Position numbers and translations under genes: made by a program. A stretch of DNA of 64,000 nucleotides from Rutpela maculata (taxonomy: Eukaryota; Arthropoda; Insecta; Coleoptera; Cerambycidae), in assembly GCA_936432065.2 (NCBI GenBank), contig OW386292.2, positions 105,233,829-105,297,828 on the forward strand, written 5' to 3'. Each line of letters begins with the position of its first letter. Position 1 is the first letter of the stretch. The notes under the pieces were generated by a model. The model worked only from the letters and a program-made list of their open reading frames with translations. It had not been told where the DNA came from and ran no database searches. Below, in pieces: positions 42,491 through 53,640 of the stretch.

Positions 42491-44210
42491 CAGAGCTGCA
42501 ACGAATCATTTGAAAAAATATTTAAATAAAAAATCAAAGATACTTTACTTTTTATCAAATGATTTAAATCAAAAATACTTTTGTCTATTAAGAAGTATTT
42601 GAATTATAAATCTTTTTACGATTTAAATCTTTTATAATGCTTAAAATCATTTTACAAAAGATTTTTTACTATTTTTGCTGATTTAAATCAATAGAGTATG
42701 ATCTAAATGATTTGAGAAAGATTTAAATCACTGAAAATTATTTAAATCCTTTTTAACCGAATTCATAAAATTTAAAAAATTCGACCCATATGTATGTTTT
42801 TTTATATCTGTTCAATCATTACTTATGGATTCGCTTAAACGATGTCTGTGAAATCATCACTAATTGTGAGGTATGACTCGGCGGTGGTCCCCTATTAATT
42901 TCATCAAGCTACGTCTAGTATAAGGTGAGAAAAAATTGGAAAAAATTTTGTTTAGGAGAATATAGCGAAGTCGCTAGTCATTAAAATTGGTAGTTAGGTG
43001 TTTTAGAAATAGCTGATAGCGAACCTGAAGTCAAAAGTTAAGAATTCAAGATCCAATATGGCTACGTTAATTCTAATATTTTTGCAGATTTATATGAAAT
43101 TTAATACATAGTGATTGCAGGATTCTCTGATGAAAAGCTTAATGCTAAAGCTTAAAGTCTTAAAGAATTTAACGACGGATATCTTAATGTGTAGAAGCTA
43201 GGATATAGAGGCCACGAAAAAGGGTGAAAAAAAATTTTTGAAAAAAAAAACTGAACCGCCTTCAAAACATTTCACTAAAAATTATAAAATAAAATTTCAC
43301 CGTCGCGTCACCCAGTTGACTAAATCTTATTACCTAATGTCGATATTGAGGTCGATGTAAGAATGAACAAATAACGAATGCAAACGTATTTTTAATCGAC
43401 TTCAATATTAACTATTAAGTGAAAAGTTTGTTCAATCAACGATATTAGGTAATAAGATTCTATTAACTGGGCGACGCGATAATGAAATTTTATTTTATAA
43501 CTTTTGCGAAATTTTTTGAATCTTTTGAATTTTTTTTTAAAAATTTTTTTTAAATTGATTTTTTCTTTCGAGTATTTGAATACTTTTAAAATATTGAGGA
43601 ATGGGTAGGTACAAAAATGTCAGTAGTAAAATTTATAAATGTGTAAAATTGTAAAATTATATTGTAAACAAAATAAGAATTTTTAACAGAAATAGAAACT
43701 ATAGAGTAAAAGCTTTTATAGGATGAAACCATTTACACTATTCACAGTCACCGTTTTCCAAAACAACGAATCTTTTCACCCTTTATTTCTAAATTGTATT
43801 GTGTACATTGTACATTAGCTTACATAAAAATCAAATCTAGTATTCTAAAATCCAAAGAGCGAGGCTCTAAGCCCCAAGTCGGCGGCGTGGCAAATTACAA
43901 CTCAACACAAAGCCCTCTGCCTTCTATAGTGTGTGGGCTAGGAATTAAAATCGTTATTGTTTATTGTTTATAAAAGATTTAGACTACTTTTAAAGTATTC
44001 AAATATTGAGAAAAGATTTAAATCATTAAAAAGATTTAAATTATTTTTGAAATATTTTCTTTAAAGAAAATCAAAGATACTTTCTAAAAAGATTTAAATC
44101 ATAAATTAAAAATCATTACTAAAAAAAATATTTAAACTCAAAAGATTTAAATCAAAAAAATGATTTAAATCACAAAAATGATTTAAATCTCCCATTATGT
44201 TGCAGCTCTG
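42491..44210. mobile_element. Non-autonomous hAT element with GATTTAAATC arrays, 1720 bp
   Basis: The ends CAGAGCTGCAACGAATCATT and (inverted) CAGAGCTGCAACATAATGGG are hAT-like. Flanks ATAGTCAA (42483-42490) and ATAGTCAG (44211-44218) make an 8-bp TSD with one change. The self-complementary decamer GATTTAAATC, exact or with one change, occurs at least five times in the left 280 bp and at least six times in the right 250 bp. No transposase frame is present. A hairpin (43276-43505) is nested inside. Confidence 0.85.
43276..43505. repeat. Hairpin MITE, family member 1
   Basis: Left arm ATTATAAAATAAAATTTCAC...CGCGTCACCCAGTTGACTAA pairs with the right arm ...CTGGGCGACGCGATAATGAA. A related copy lies at 45850-46040. 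Shared blocks are TTATTACCTAATGTCGA, CCCAGTTAACT-like and ATAAAATTTCA. Confidence 0.75.
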
Positions 44211-44571
44211 ATAGTCAGATAGTTTTAAATACTTTTTACAGATTTTTTCTTTCTGTTTATTTATTATTATTTATTCTTCAGTGAATCTATCCATTACGGA
44301 AATCCTGTTCTTTAAGAACTAGGTAGTTTGGAACGTACAGGTAAAAATTGATCCAGTTTTAATTTGTCTACAATAATGTTTCTATTATTTTTTTTCGATT
44401 CTGTTATGGTTCAGTAATGAATTGTATATCTTTTGACTGTATTCTAACTTTATTATAAATTGAAAAAAAAATTTAATAACCGTCATAGAAAAAAATTTCT
44501 TGTATAGATATCCGTTTCACAGCAGACTGAACTCAAATATCGAATAAAAAATGTATTTGCATTTGTAAGTG

Positions 44572-45102
44572 TGTTTGTGTGTATACCGTTTCTTGTAAAC
44601 ACGATAACTTCTATTAGACTTAAGATATTTAATTACAATTTGGAATATATGTAAAACAGCATATTACAATAATCCCTATTAAAATTGGGCCATATCTGTA
44701 ATACATGGTGATAACCAGAGGCCTACAAACTCTCACTTCATAATAATTTTATTAAAAATATCATGTTCCGTACTTTAGGATAACATTGATATATCATCTA
44801 ATTTAAATAAAGTTGGTTTGCCTAACATACACCCGGTATATTGCAGTTTATAAATCTTATACGTCTTATTTTTGTATGCTTAATCAAAAACCTTAGTAAT
44901 ATTTTGCTCTGAAATTAAAATAAAACCTATTTTATGTAGAACTTGTAGGCCTCTGGTTATCACCATGTATCAGAGATGTGGCCCAATTTCAATAGGGATT
45001 ATTGTAATATGCTGTTTTACATATGTTCCAAATTGTAATTAAATATTTTAAGTCTAACAGAAGTATCATGTTTACAAGAAACGGTATACATGCACACACA
45101 CA
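44572..45102. mobile_element. 531-bp hairpin MITE inside the left arm
   Basis: Arms of about 170 bp or more pair around 44840; both contain ACCGTTTCTTGTAAACA, AACAGCATATTACAATAATC and GGTGATAACCAGAGGCCTAC. The right arm of the large element at 55655 shows the uninterrupted sequence, so the hairpin inserted between AAGTG and CCCACTAAAC. Confidence 0.8.
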
Positions 45103-45444
45103 CCCACTAAACATTTTTCTGTTCCGGAAATGTTTCTGAAATGCATATACTGAAACATGAAACGTTTCTAGAAGTCTGACAGAAACGTTCTAGACTCATT
45201 GCAAAAACTCAAGATGTCCTACCTAAGAAACGTTTCAATGAAACATTTCAAAAGACACGTACCCGACACATTTATGAATATTTACAAAAATGTTTCCGAC
45301 ATCTCAAAAAGTGCAGATAATGAAAAATATGAAACGTTCCTGGAACTGTTACAGAAATGTTTCAGATATATTGTAGATACTAGAGATGTCCTACCCAAGA
45401 AACGTTTCAAAGAAACATTTCCTTCAGGAAAGGTCGCTATAAAC

Positions 45445-45832
45445 CAGAGATGTGCTGAGAAAACTTTCCATATTTAATAAAAGTCTGTAAAAGTCAGGTA
45501 AATAATATAATTGTATGCACTCATTTGGTATCAAAATCAAGCTTGCATCATCATGAATCAGATTTCACCATAAAATAAGCTATCAATATACCCCATGGAA
45601 TGTTAGAAGGAAAACTTCCTGAAACTTTCGGAGTTTTCAAAATGGAAAGTTTCCAGGAAGTTTTCCTTCTAACTTTCCATTGGATATATTGATAAGCTAT
45701 TTTATGGTGAAATCTGATTGATTCGTGATAATGCAAGCTTCATTTTGATACCAAATAAGTACATACAGTTATATTATTTACAAGCCTATTACAGACTTTT
45801 GTCAAATATGGAGTATCCTCGGCACATCTCTG
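45445..45832. mobile_element. 388-bp hAT-type hairpin MITE with perfect 8-bp TSD
   Basis: CTATAAAC flanks both sides (45437-45444, 45833-45840). Ends CAGAGATGTGCTGAG and CTCGGCACATCTCTG. The arms pair nearly throughout, meeting near 45640 at AACTTTCGGAGTTTTC. hAT membership follows from the 8-bp TSD and CAG-type termini. Confidence 0.9.
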
Positions 45833-45849
45833 CTATAAACATTATGAGA

Positions 45850-46040
45850 CATAAAATTTCAATATCACCTAGTTAACTGAACTTTATTACCTAATGTCGA
45901 AATTGAAGTCGGTGTAAAAATAAACAAATAATAAATTGAAATATATTTTTAGGCGACTTCAATAACAATATTAAGGTTCAGTTAACTGGGCGACCGTAAA
46001 ATTTTATTTCATAATTTTTAGCGACCTTTTTGGAAGGGGG
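45850..46040. repeat. Hairpin MITE, family member 2
   Basis: Diverged relative of 43276-43505: CACCTAGTTAACTGAA and TTCAGTTAACTGGGCGACCG are the paired ends, with TTATTACCTAATGTCGA shared between members. Confidence 0.7.
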
Positions 46041-46778
46041 TTCAATTTTCTTTTTAACTTTCTAGTGTGTTCATCTTTACTTATCTTCACTGGGCTGTCG
46101 GTCCCATCAATCTTTCCTTGGCATTTAGATGTCTACAAATAAAATTACCCAGTAAATATAAAAAAAAAACTTGTATTAGAAACACTTTTAAATATTTGTA
46201 AACTGTAAATATCTAAAAAAACATAGTATATAAATATAAAAATATATAACAAAAGTATATCTTATTCCTCCATAAAATAAAATACCAGCTTCATAAAATC
46301 AAGTTGGCAGTTGTCCTCAAAAGTGGTTAACCATTAGGTATATTATCTTGTCTTCTATTTGAACCGCTACTGGGCTCGATATGAACCACGCCGATACTAA
46401 GTTTCGAATGTTTTATTCATGCTGGTACTAAGCCTTCGCCAGGGGCTGAAGAAGTCATAAAAACAATCACAAATTGAATGTACAGAACACAAATGAATAT
46501 TTTTTAACCTTCTTCTCGTCCATTACTGAAAAAACAATGTACCTTTCAAAAACCACAGCACTTTAAGTATTAATAATAATTAACTGACCTGACACCCGCA
46601 CTATTTTTTTTTCAATTTTTGATGCACACAGTGTCCTTCCAGGCAGAAAGATAAAACTTACTTAACTGCAACAATAGCAAAATGCAAATGGCGTTGATGT
46701 TGGTGGCGGCTAGCTTCTCAGATGCTCTGTACATTTGTCCATATTAGAATCGTCATCGGTCGTATGTTTTCTCATTAA
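46041..46778. other. No gene recognised (interior of the large element)
   Basis: AT-rich sequence with no recognisable frame, ending where the LINE tail (TAA)n begins. Confidence 0.4.
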
Positions 46779-46923
46779 TAATAATAATAATAATAAACTT
46801 TATTCAGTTATACCATAAAAATAGTGTAGAACAGGTCAAAATAGCAAGATAAAAATAAATAAATTAGACAAATAAGTATAAACAATTAAATGTATAACAC
46901 AATTACAATTAAATAATATTACT

Positions 46924-48948
46924 TTAGATAGAACAATCAAAATGGTGATTAAAGTATTCAGAGATAGAATAAAATGATTGACGACTTAAATATATTTTTA
47001 ATTTCACTTTGAACTCCTTTGTTAACAAATTTTTATATTGATTTGGTATTTTGTTATAAATCTTGATTAGCTGTGTTACTACGTTTCTTTGTACTTGCGT
47101 AAAAGTGGTTTGTGGCTGACGTAACACTGATGTTGCACAGCCCCTGGTGTTGAAAGCGTGATTGGTTTCATATCTAGTGAATAATTCTTCATAGTTTTGT
47201 TTCACAAAGCATGCACATTGGTATATGTATAAGGATGGTAAGGTAAGTATGTTTTTGTCTTTAAAAGTTGCTCTACACGTTTCTCTTTTTTTTAGATGGA
47301 AGATACTTCTGGTGCAGGATTTTTGTAGCCTGAAAATTCTGGGAGAATCAACAGAGTTGCCCCAGAAAATAATTCCATATGTGATTCTGGAATTTACATA
47401 GGAGTAGTATGCGCTGAGTGCTGCTTCTTCATTGACAGAACTGGACACAATGCGTAGTGCATATGTAAATGAGCTTATCTTTTTGGCAAGGTACTGGACA
47501 TGTTCTTTCCAATGTAGTTGGGAGTCTATTTCAATGCCTAGGAATTTTGTGTGTTCCGTGGTTGTAAGGATATGATCATTATAAGCTATTGTGAATGGCT
47601 CTTCTTTCCTTAAACTAAACTTCATAAGGTGAGTTTTTTCAATATTATTTTTTAAGTTGTTGCATGTATACCAATTTTCTGTTTTGTCGATCGTGCTGAT
47701 AATTTCTCCTTTTAATTCTTCTTCAGATTTTGCTCGTATTATAAGTGAATTATCATCAGCAAATAGGTTTACTATATGGTTTACGATATCAGGCAAGTCA
47801 TTTGTGTATAGTAAAAATAAAATTGGGCCTAAAATGGAGCCTTGCGGCACCCCCTTCTCTGGTGTTTTCCAATTTGAAATAATCTCCTCTCCTTCATCTA
47901 TTGTCATTACACACTGTTTTCTATTTTTTAGATATGATTTGAGAATATCATGTACATTTCCTCTGAAACCCATTATTTCCAATTTTTCCAATAGTATGAC
48001 GTGGTCGACACTGTCAAAGGCCTTTGACAGGTCCATAAACAGAGAAACAACTTTTTCTTTAAAGCTAACAGCCTCCAGTATTTCACATATAGCAATATAT
48101 ACTGCTCTTATAGTTGACCTTCCTTTAATATATGCACTCTGCATGTTTGTTATTATTTTATTTTTTTCTGTAAAATCCAGTATTCTGTTTAGTAATGCCT
48201 TTTCAAAAATTTTTGCTATTATTGATATAAGAGCTATGGGTCTATAGTTAGAGATTTCTGTTTTACTACCTTTTTTATATATTGGTTTAATTATAGTTTT
48301 TTTTAATTCATCAGGGAATATTCCTTTTTGAAAGCATAAGTTAATTATATAGGAGAGTGGTTTTGAAAGTTCTTCAGCACAATGTTTAATAAGTTTTGTT
48401 GGTATTTCATCAGCTCCGACAGCAGCGGTGTCTTTTAGGGCATGTATTATATTAAAGATCTCCGTAGGCGTTGTTTCATATAGGAACATTGTATGGTCCT
48501 TTTTACAGACATGGTCAAAAGTTTTTGGAGCATTCATATTGATATTATCTCATATATTAATGAAATAATTATTTATTTCATCCAAAATTTCTTTTTTGCT
48601 TTTGTTCTCATCCCCTTCTAGGTTTCCAATGTCAAATTTTGTATCCATCTCCTTACCAGTCATTTCTTTTACTAGGTCCCAGGTTGCTTTGACTTTATTG
48701 TTTGCATTTAGAATGTAGTTTGAGTGTGATGTCTTCTTTGTTTCATTAATTAACTTCTTAAAATCTCTGCAATAATGTCTATAATATTCTTTTGTTACAT
48801 TTCCTTTTAGCATTTCATCATAAAGTTGTCTTTTAATTTTGCTCTTTGTTCTTATTTCCTCATTTATCCAGGTTCCATTTTCTTGAATATGGCAGTTATG
48901 CATTTTTTTGGGATATATATCTTCCAGAGTTTCTTTTACTATATTTAA
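46924..48948 (-). pseudogene. LINE ORF2, linker and reverse transcriptase (one TGA)
   Basis: From the copia border the frame reads VKETLEDIYPKK, NGTWINEEIRTKSKIKRQLY, then meets a single in-frame TGA at 48550-48552 and continues to the natural stop at 46924. RT motifs: VGADEIPTKLIKHC, IIKPIYKKGSKTEISNYRPI, AYIKGRSTIRAVYIAI, SLFMDLSKAFDSVDHVIL, KGVPQGSILGPILFLLYTND, LFADDNSLI (both Asp present), thumb KFLGIEIDSQLHWKEHVQYL, and C-terminal ITYGIIFWGNS. All core RT residues are intact, so a single point change (Gly GGA to TGA is likely) and the copia insertion are the only obvious lesions. Confidence 0.9.
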
Positions 48949-49202
48949 TGTTAGGATATAAGTTTTATGTTTTGCTGTCTCTCTCTCTTATTTTACCGTG
49001 CCCAGTAGAGGGCGTTGCATGTTTTTTCGGTTGTGGAAGACATATTGGAATAGTAAGTAGTCTGAGTTAGTTAGTGTGAGTTTTGTTTGTATCCTTGTGC
49101 GTAGCACACGTGTTTAATATTTTCTTCTTACTTTCAATAAAGTAGTTACAGTCAACCAGTGTAGTGTATTTAAATACGTCCCAGACATATACAGCTTCAT
49201 CA
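48949..49202 (+). repeat. 5' LTR of copia copy 2
   Basis: 254 bp, TGTTAGG...TTCATCA. It contains AATAAAG near 49137 and TATTTAAATA near 49170, possible processing and promoter signals. Confidence 0.95.
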
Positions 49203-49217
49203 GGTTATGGGCCCAGT
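49203..49217 (+). promoter_or_regulatory. Primer-binding site of copia copy 2
   Basis: GGTTATGGGCCCAGT starts directly after the LTR and is complementary to the anticodon stem-loop of initiator tRNA-Met, the primer (as an internal fragment) used by copia. Confidence 0.85.
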
Positions 49218-49361
49218 CACCCTATAGATTACGGATTTGTCTGGAAGCAAAGTTTTTTTCTTTGGCGAGTTGATTACGGAGTTCGTACTTTGTCGTCGCG
49301 CCGGAAAGGTAGCCATTTTTGTGATTCCGGTAGTGAGTGTTAAGAGACAAAAAGTCGAACA

Positions 49362-52300
49362 ATGGCAGAAGAATTTTCAGTGAAACACACTACGAAATTC
49401 GATGGGACAAATTTTCAAGCATGGAAATTTCAAATGAGGCATATTCTCATTTCATACAACATCTACGATTTGGTTACGGGTACAAGAGCAAAACCGGCGG
49501 CTCCTGTTATTGAGACCGACGCCAATGCTGTAAAGGCTGAAAATAAGTGGGTAATGGACAACTCGAAAGCTATGTCACTTATAGCAAGTACGATGGAACC
49601 TTCACAGATAGAATACCTATTAACCTGTGAAACGGCCGCTGAAATGTGGACGAAGCTTTCAAGCATTCATGAGCAAAAGACAGCAACCAACAAATTTCTT
49701 CTGACACAGAAGTTTCACGAATACAGAATGAATTCGACCGATTCTGTTGTACAGCACGTGGCTAAATTACAAAATATGGCAAGGCAGCTTTCGGATATTG
49801 GTGAGAATATCTCCGATGTGCACGTGATGTCAAAAATCCTCGGAAGTCTCCCTTCAAAGTACAACGCTTTACGGACGGCGTGGGATAGTGTCGATCCAGC
49901 GAGACAAACCATTAATTATTTACAAGAAAGATTAATTAAGGAAGAAAGCCGCTTAACAGTAGAAGATGAAACAACAAGCGCGTTCGCAGCTATAAGTCTT
50001 GGTAGAAGTAGACAAGCAAAAAATGATACGAGGAATGAAAATAAGTCACAATCAAAGAAGAAATTTAATTTCGACTGTTATTACTGCAAGAAAAAGGGAC
50101 ACTACGCCAGAGATTGTCGAAAAAAGAAACGAGACAGAAGAGATGATGGCAGTCAGAGTAGACAAAGAGACGATTCTGGGAATTGTGCGTTCGTTGCAAC
50201 AGCGTCAAGTAGCAGTAATGGCGACAAAGCTGGAAGTTCGGTGCCATCTAGTGAGCAGGTGACGCATATTATGAACTTAGACACCAGTGAAGTCTGGATT
50301 ACCGATAGTGGCGCATCTAGGCACATTACTTACCGACGGGACTGGTTTAGAGATTTTTGTTCCAATCAAGGAGAGACAATTTCCCTAGGAGATGACGGCG
50401 AATGTGAGGTTAAAGGATCGGGCACAATTTTAATCGATAAATTAATCGACAATAAGTGGCAAGAAGCTCGCATTGAAAATGTGTTGTACGTTCCAAAAGT
50501 GCGAAAGAATTTATTTTCGGTCGGTGTATGCACTAACAAAGGTTATGATGTACATTTCAAAGGACAATGTGTTGTGATTAAATGCAACGGTCAAGTCGTT
50601 GCTCAAGGCGTTAAACAAGGGAATGATATCTACAGACTGTTATTAAAGGTTAGGACTCCTCAAATGTCCAGTGAAGCCAATGTAATATCAACAGACTTTC
50701 AAACCTGGCATGAGCGTATGGGTCATGTCAATAAAAGGACAATACGTGAAATGACTGAAAAAGGAGTAGTGCAAGGTGTCAAATTCTCAAATAAGACTGA
50801 TTTCTTCTGTGAACCGTGTCAGTTAGGCAAATCACATCGACTTCCATTTAAACCAAGGGAAGCAACGGAGAGCAAGAAACCTGGTGAATTCTTTCACACA
50901 GATGTAGGTGGGCCAATGTCAGTAGAATCATTAGGAGGTGCCAAGTTTTACGTGATCTTCAAAGATGATGCTTCAGAGTTTAGACACATCTATTTCATAA
51001 AGCATAAGTCGGACGTGTACGAGAAATTCAAAGACTTTGAGAAAATGGTCAGCAACAAGTTTGGTCAGCCCATGAAGGTAATGCGATGCGATAATGGCAC
51101 TGAGTATTGTAATCGTGTTATGAAACAATACTTGTCGTCCCGAGGCATCCGACTGGAAACTACAGCTCCTTATACGCCACAACAAAATGGTAAATCCGAG
51201 CGCGAAAACAGGACAATAGTTGAAAGTGCTCGTACAATGATCCATGCCAAAAACTTGCCATTGAATCTGTGGGCAGAGGCATTAAACACGGCAGTGTATA
51301 TCCTCAATCGAACGCCATCTAGCAATAATCCAACGACAACTCCCTATGAAGTCTGGATAGGCAAAAAACCTTGTCTATCTCATCTCAGGGTTTTTGGTTC
51401 TGAAGGATACCTGCACATTCCGAAGGCTCTACGACGGAAACTGGATTCGCAATCTAAGAAAATAATATTGGTTGGTTATCAAGGAGAGTCATCAAACTAT
51501 CGGGTTTATGATCCGAAAAACAAACGTGTGTCAGTGTCACGAGATGTCGTATTCAAGGAAGAGTCTCAGAAGTACGTGCAAGCAGAGGCATCTGATGGTA
51601 CCTTACCAGACTTATCAGATGACGGGGATATGAACCTAGATTATAACCATGAAGAACCCGAAGTCAGTGTCGAGCAATTAACATGCGAAGATAATTCTAT
51701 AAGTGTAGAACAACAACCTAATCAAGGAGCTGCACAAGTTGGTCAACGATGTCTAAGAGACCGAGCAACACTTCACAGGCCTGCAAGGTATGAACTTAAT
51801 ATTGCAGTGTACAATACACCTGTTAGGTACCAAGAAGCTGTAGAGGGACCCGATGCTGAAAAATGGGTACAGGCAGTTCAGAATGAGTTGGAAGCTCACT
51901 GTAAGAATGAAACTTGGACGATTGTACCTAGAAAACCAGGTCGAAATACAATCGATTCAAAGTGGGTATTTAAACTACAACAAGATGAGTCTGGAAAATT
52001 GAGTCAGTTCAAGGCACGCCTGTGTGCTAGAGGTTTCCTACAACAAGAGGGCGTCGACTACTCCGAAACGTTTGCGCCAGTAGTAAGGTATGACTCCCTT
52101 CGATTATTACTGGCTATGGTAGCTCAAAGGGACCTGGTAATGACACAGTTCGATGTTAAAACTGCTTTCCTGAATGGAAAGCTGAAAGAAGAGATATTCA
52201 TGGAAGTGCCCGAGGGTCTCATCATCGATGAAAATCCTGCCAAGGTGGTCTGTAAACTTCAAAGGTCACTGTATGGTCTCAAGCAAGCGCCTCGTAGCTG

Positions 52301-53399
52301 GAGTGACACATTTCGTGAGTTTCTGAAACTATATAACTTCAAAGCTAGCGAAGCAGACAGCTGCGTTTTTCATGGTGTCGTGAGTGAAAGTGATGTATAC
52401 TTAGCACTGTTCGTAGATGACGGGTTAGTTGCATCAAAGTCAAATGATGTTTTAGATTTAGTTGTCAAATCTCTTCAAGAACATTTTGAAATCACATTAG
52501 GTAATGCACAATGTTTTGTAGGTTTACAGATAGAACGTGATTATGTCAACAAAACTATGCTCATACACCGGAGTGCTTATGCTGAGCGAATTATTGATAA
52601 ATTTTGTATGAACGTTGCTAAAGCCGTAAGTGTACCTGCTGATCCAAATGTAGTATTAGAGCCAGCACATGAAGAAGACGTGAAACCAAATGTACCGTAT
52701 CGTGAAGCGGTTGGGTCACTCATGTTTCTCGCAATTGTATCTAGACCGGATATTGCATACTCCGTAAGTGTCGTAAGTAGATATCTAAATAGCTTTAATG
52801 ATAATCATTGGCAAGCCGTTAAAAGAATATTTAAATATCTTGTCGGCACTAGTAACCTAGGAATAATGTACAAAAGCGGTGGGAGTGAACCCGATTTAAT
52901 AGGTTTTTCAGATGCAGATTATGCACGCGATTTAGAGACACGTAGATCGGTATCTGGTTATGCATTCAGCATGGCAGATGGTGTTGTAACATGGTCGTCT
53001 CAACGGCAAAAGCTTGTGACATTAAGCACAACTGAAGCCGAGTATGTTGCAGCTGCCGCAGCAGCAAAGGAAGCATCCTGGTTGAGGAAGCTACGCTTTG
53101 ATATCGGATATCAAAGTGATGCTCCTACTCCTTTATATGTTGATAATCAAAGCGCAATACGGTTAATGAAAAACCCCGTCTATCATAAACGCACGAAACA
53201 CATTGATATTAGATACCATTATATACGGGAGCAAGTAGAGAACGGAGAAATTTCTGTAGAGTATATATCAACGGATCTCCAGCGGGCAGACATTTTTACA
53301 AAACCATTGCCTTGTGAACGTTTGCGTGCCCTGTGTAAAAGTCTAGGATTGATAAATCGTTCAGCAAAGCATTCAACTGGTGGGAGTGTTAGGATATAA
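49362..53399 (+). CDS. Copia Gag-Pol polyprotein, copy 2 (1345 aa)
   Basis: The full-length uninterrupted frame has the same domain order and catalytic residues as copy 1: zinc knuckle 239-252, protease DSG 315, integrase D514/D577/E613, RT D931 and D1019-D1020, RNase H D1184/E1225/D1261. It differs from copy 1 at residues 330 (R for S), 408 (C for R), 990 (L for P), 1070 (R for Q), 1135 (V for I), 1145 (F for C) and 1295 (G for R). None hits a catalytic residue. The stop lies 13 bp inside the 3' LTR. The protein should be complete, but expression cannot be judged from sequence. Confidence 0.95.
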   Translation: MAEEFSVKHTTKFDGTNFQAWKFQMRHILISYNIYDLVTGTRAKPAAPVIETDANAVKAENKWVMDNSKAMSLIASTMEPSQIEYLLTCETAAEMWTKLSSIHEQKTATNKFLLTQKFHEYRMNSTDSVVQHVAKLQNMARQLSDIGENISDVHVMSKILGSLPSKYNALRTAWDSVDPARQTINYLQERLIKEESRLTVEDETTSAFAAISLGRSRQAKNDTRNENKSQSKKKFNFDCYYCKKKGHYARDCRKKKRDRRDDGSQSRQRDDSGNCAFVATASSSSNGDKAGSSVPSSEQVTHIMNLDTSEVWITDSGASRHITYRRDWFRDFCSNQGETISLGDDGECEVKGSGTILIDKLIDNKWQEARIENVLYVPKVRKNLFSVGVCTNKGYDVHFKGQCVVIKCNGQVVAQGVKQGNDIYRLLLKVRTPQMSSEANVISTDFQTWHERMGHVNKRTIREMTEKGVVQGVKFSNKTDFFCEPCQLGKSHRLPFKPREATESKKPGEFFHTDVGGPMSVESLGGAKFYVIFKDDASEFRHIYFIKHKSDVYEKFKDFEKMVSNKFGQPMKVMRCDNGTEYCNRVMKQYLSSRGIRLETTAPYTPQQNGKSERENRTIVESARTMIHAKNLPLNLWAEALNTAVYILNRTPSSNNPTTTPYEVWIGKKPCLSHLRVFGSEGYLHIPKALRRKLDSQSKKIILVGYQGESSNYRVYDPKNKRVSVSRDVVFKEESQKYVQAEASDGTLPDLSDDGDMNLDYNHEEPEVSVEQLTCEDNSISVEQQPNQGAAQVGQRCLRDRATLHRPARYELNIAVYNTPVRYQEAVEGPDAEKWVQAVQNELEAHCKNETWTIVPRKPGRNTIDSKWVFKLQQDESGKLSQFKARLCARGFLQQEGVDYSETFAPVVRYDSLRLLLAMVAQRDLVMTQFDVKTAFLNGKLKEEIFMEVPEGLIIDENPAKVVCKLQRSLYGLKQAPRSWSDTFREFLKLYNFKASEADSCVFHGVVSESDVYLALFVDDGLVASKSNDVLDLVVKSLQEHFEITLGNAQCFVGLQIERDYVNKTMLIHRSAYAERIIDKFCMNVAKAVSVPADPNVVLEPAHEEDVKPNVPYREAVGSLMFLAIVSRPDIAYSVSVVSRYLNSFNDNHWQAVKRIFKYLVGTSNLGIMYKSGGSEPDLIGFSDADYARDLETRRSVSGYAFSMADGVVTWSSQRQKLVTLSTTEAEYVAAAAAAKEASWLRKLRFDIGYQSDAPTPLYVDNQSAIRLMKNPVYHKRTKHIDIRYHYIREQVENGEISVEYISTDLQRADIFTKPLPCERLRALCKSLGLINRSAKHSTGGSVRI
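53379..53386 (+). promoter_or_regulatory. Polypurine tract of copia copy 2
   Basis: GGTGGGAG directly before the 3' LTR, the start site for plus-strand DNA synthesis. Confidence 0.8.
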
Positions 53400-53640
53400 G
53401 TTTTATGTTTTGCTGTCTCTCTCTCTTATTTTACCGTGCCCAGTAGAGGGCGTTGCATGTTTTTTCGGTCGTGGAAGACATATTGGAATAGTAAGTAGTC
53501 TGAGTTAGTTAGTGTGAGTTTTGTTTGTATCCTTGTGCGTAGCACACGTGTTTAATATTTTCTTCTTACTTTCAATAAAGTAGTTACAGTCAACCAGTGT
53601 AGTGTATTTAAATACGTCCCAGACATATACAGCTTCATCA
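53387..53640 (+). repeat. 3' LTR of copia copy 2
   Basis: 254 bp, one substitution relative to the 5' LTR. Confidence 0.95.

Larger units (their letters stand above)
48949..53640 (+). mobile_element. Copia-type LTR retrotransposon, copy 2, intact
   Basis: 4692 bp, flanked by TTTAA (48944-48948 and 53641-53645), inserted in ORF2 of the LINE. The two 254-bp LTRs differ at one position (TTGTGG versus TCGTGG near 49032/53471). Each LTR is 3 bp shorter than in copy 1, within a CACACTAACTAACT stretch, so the two copies descend from different parents or have diverged since. Confidence 0.95.
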
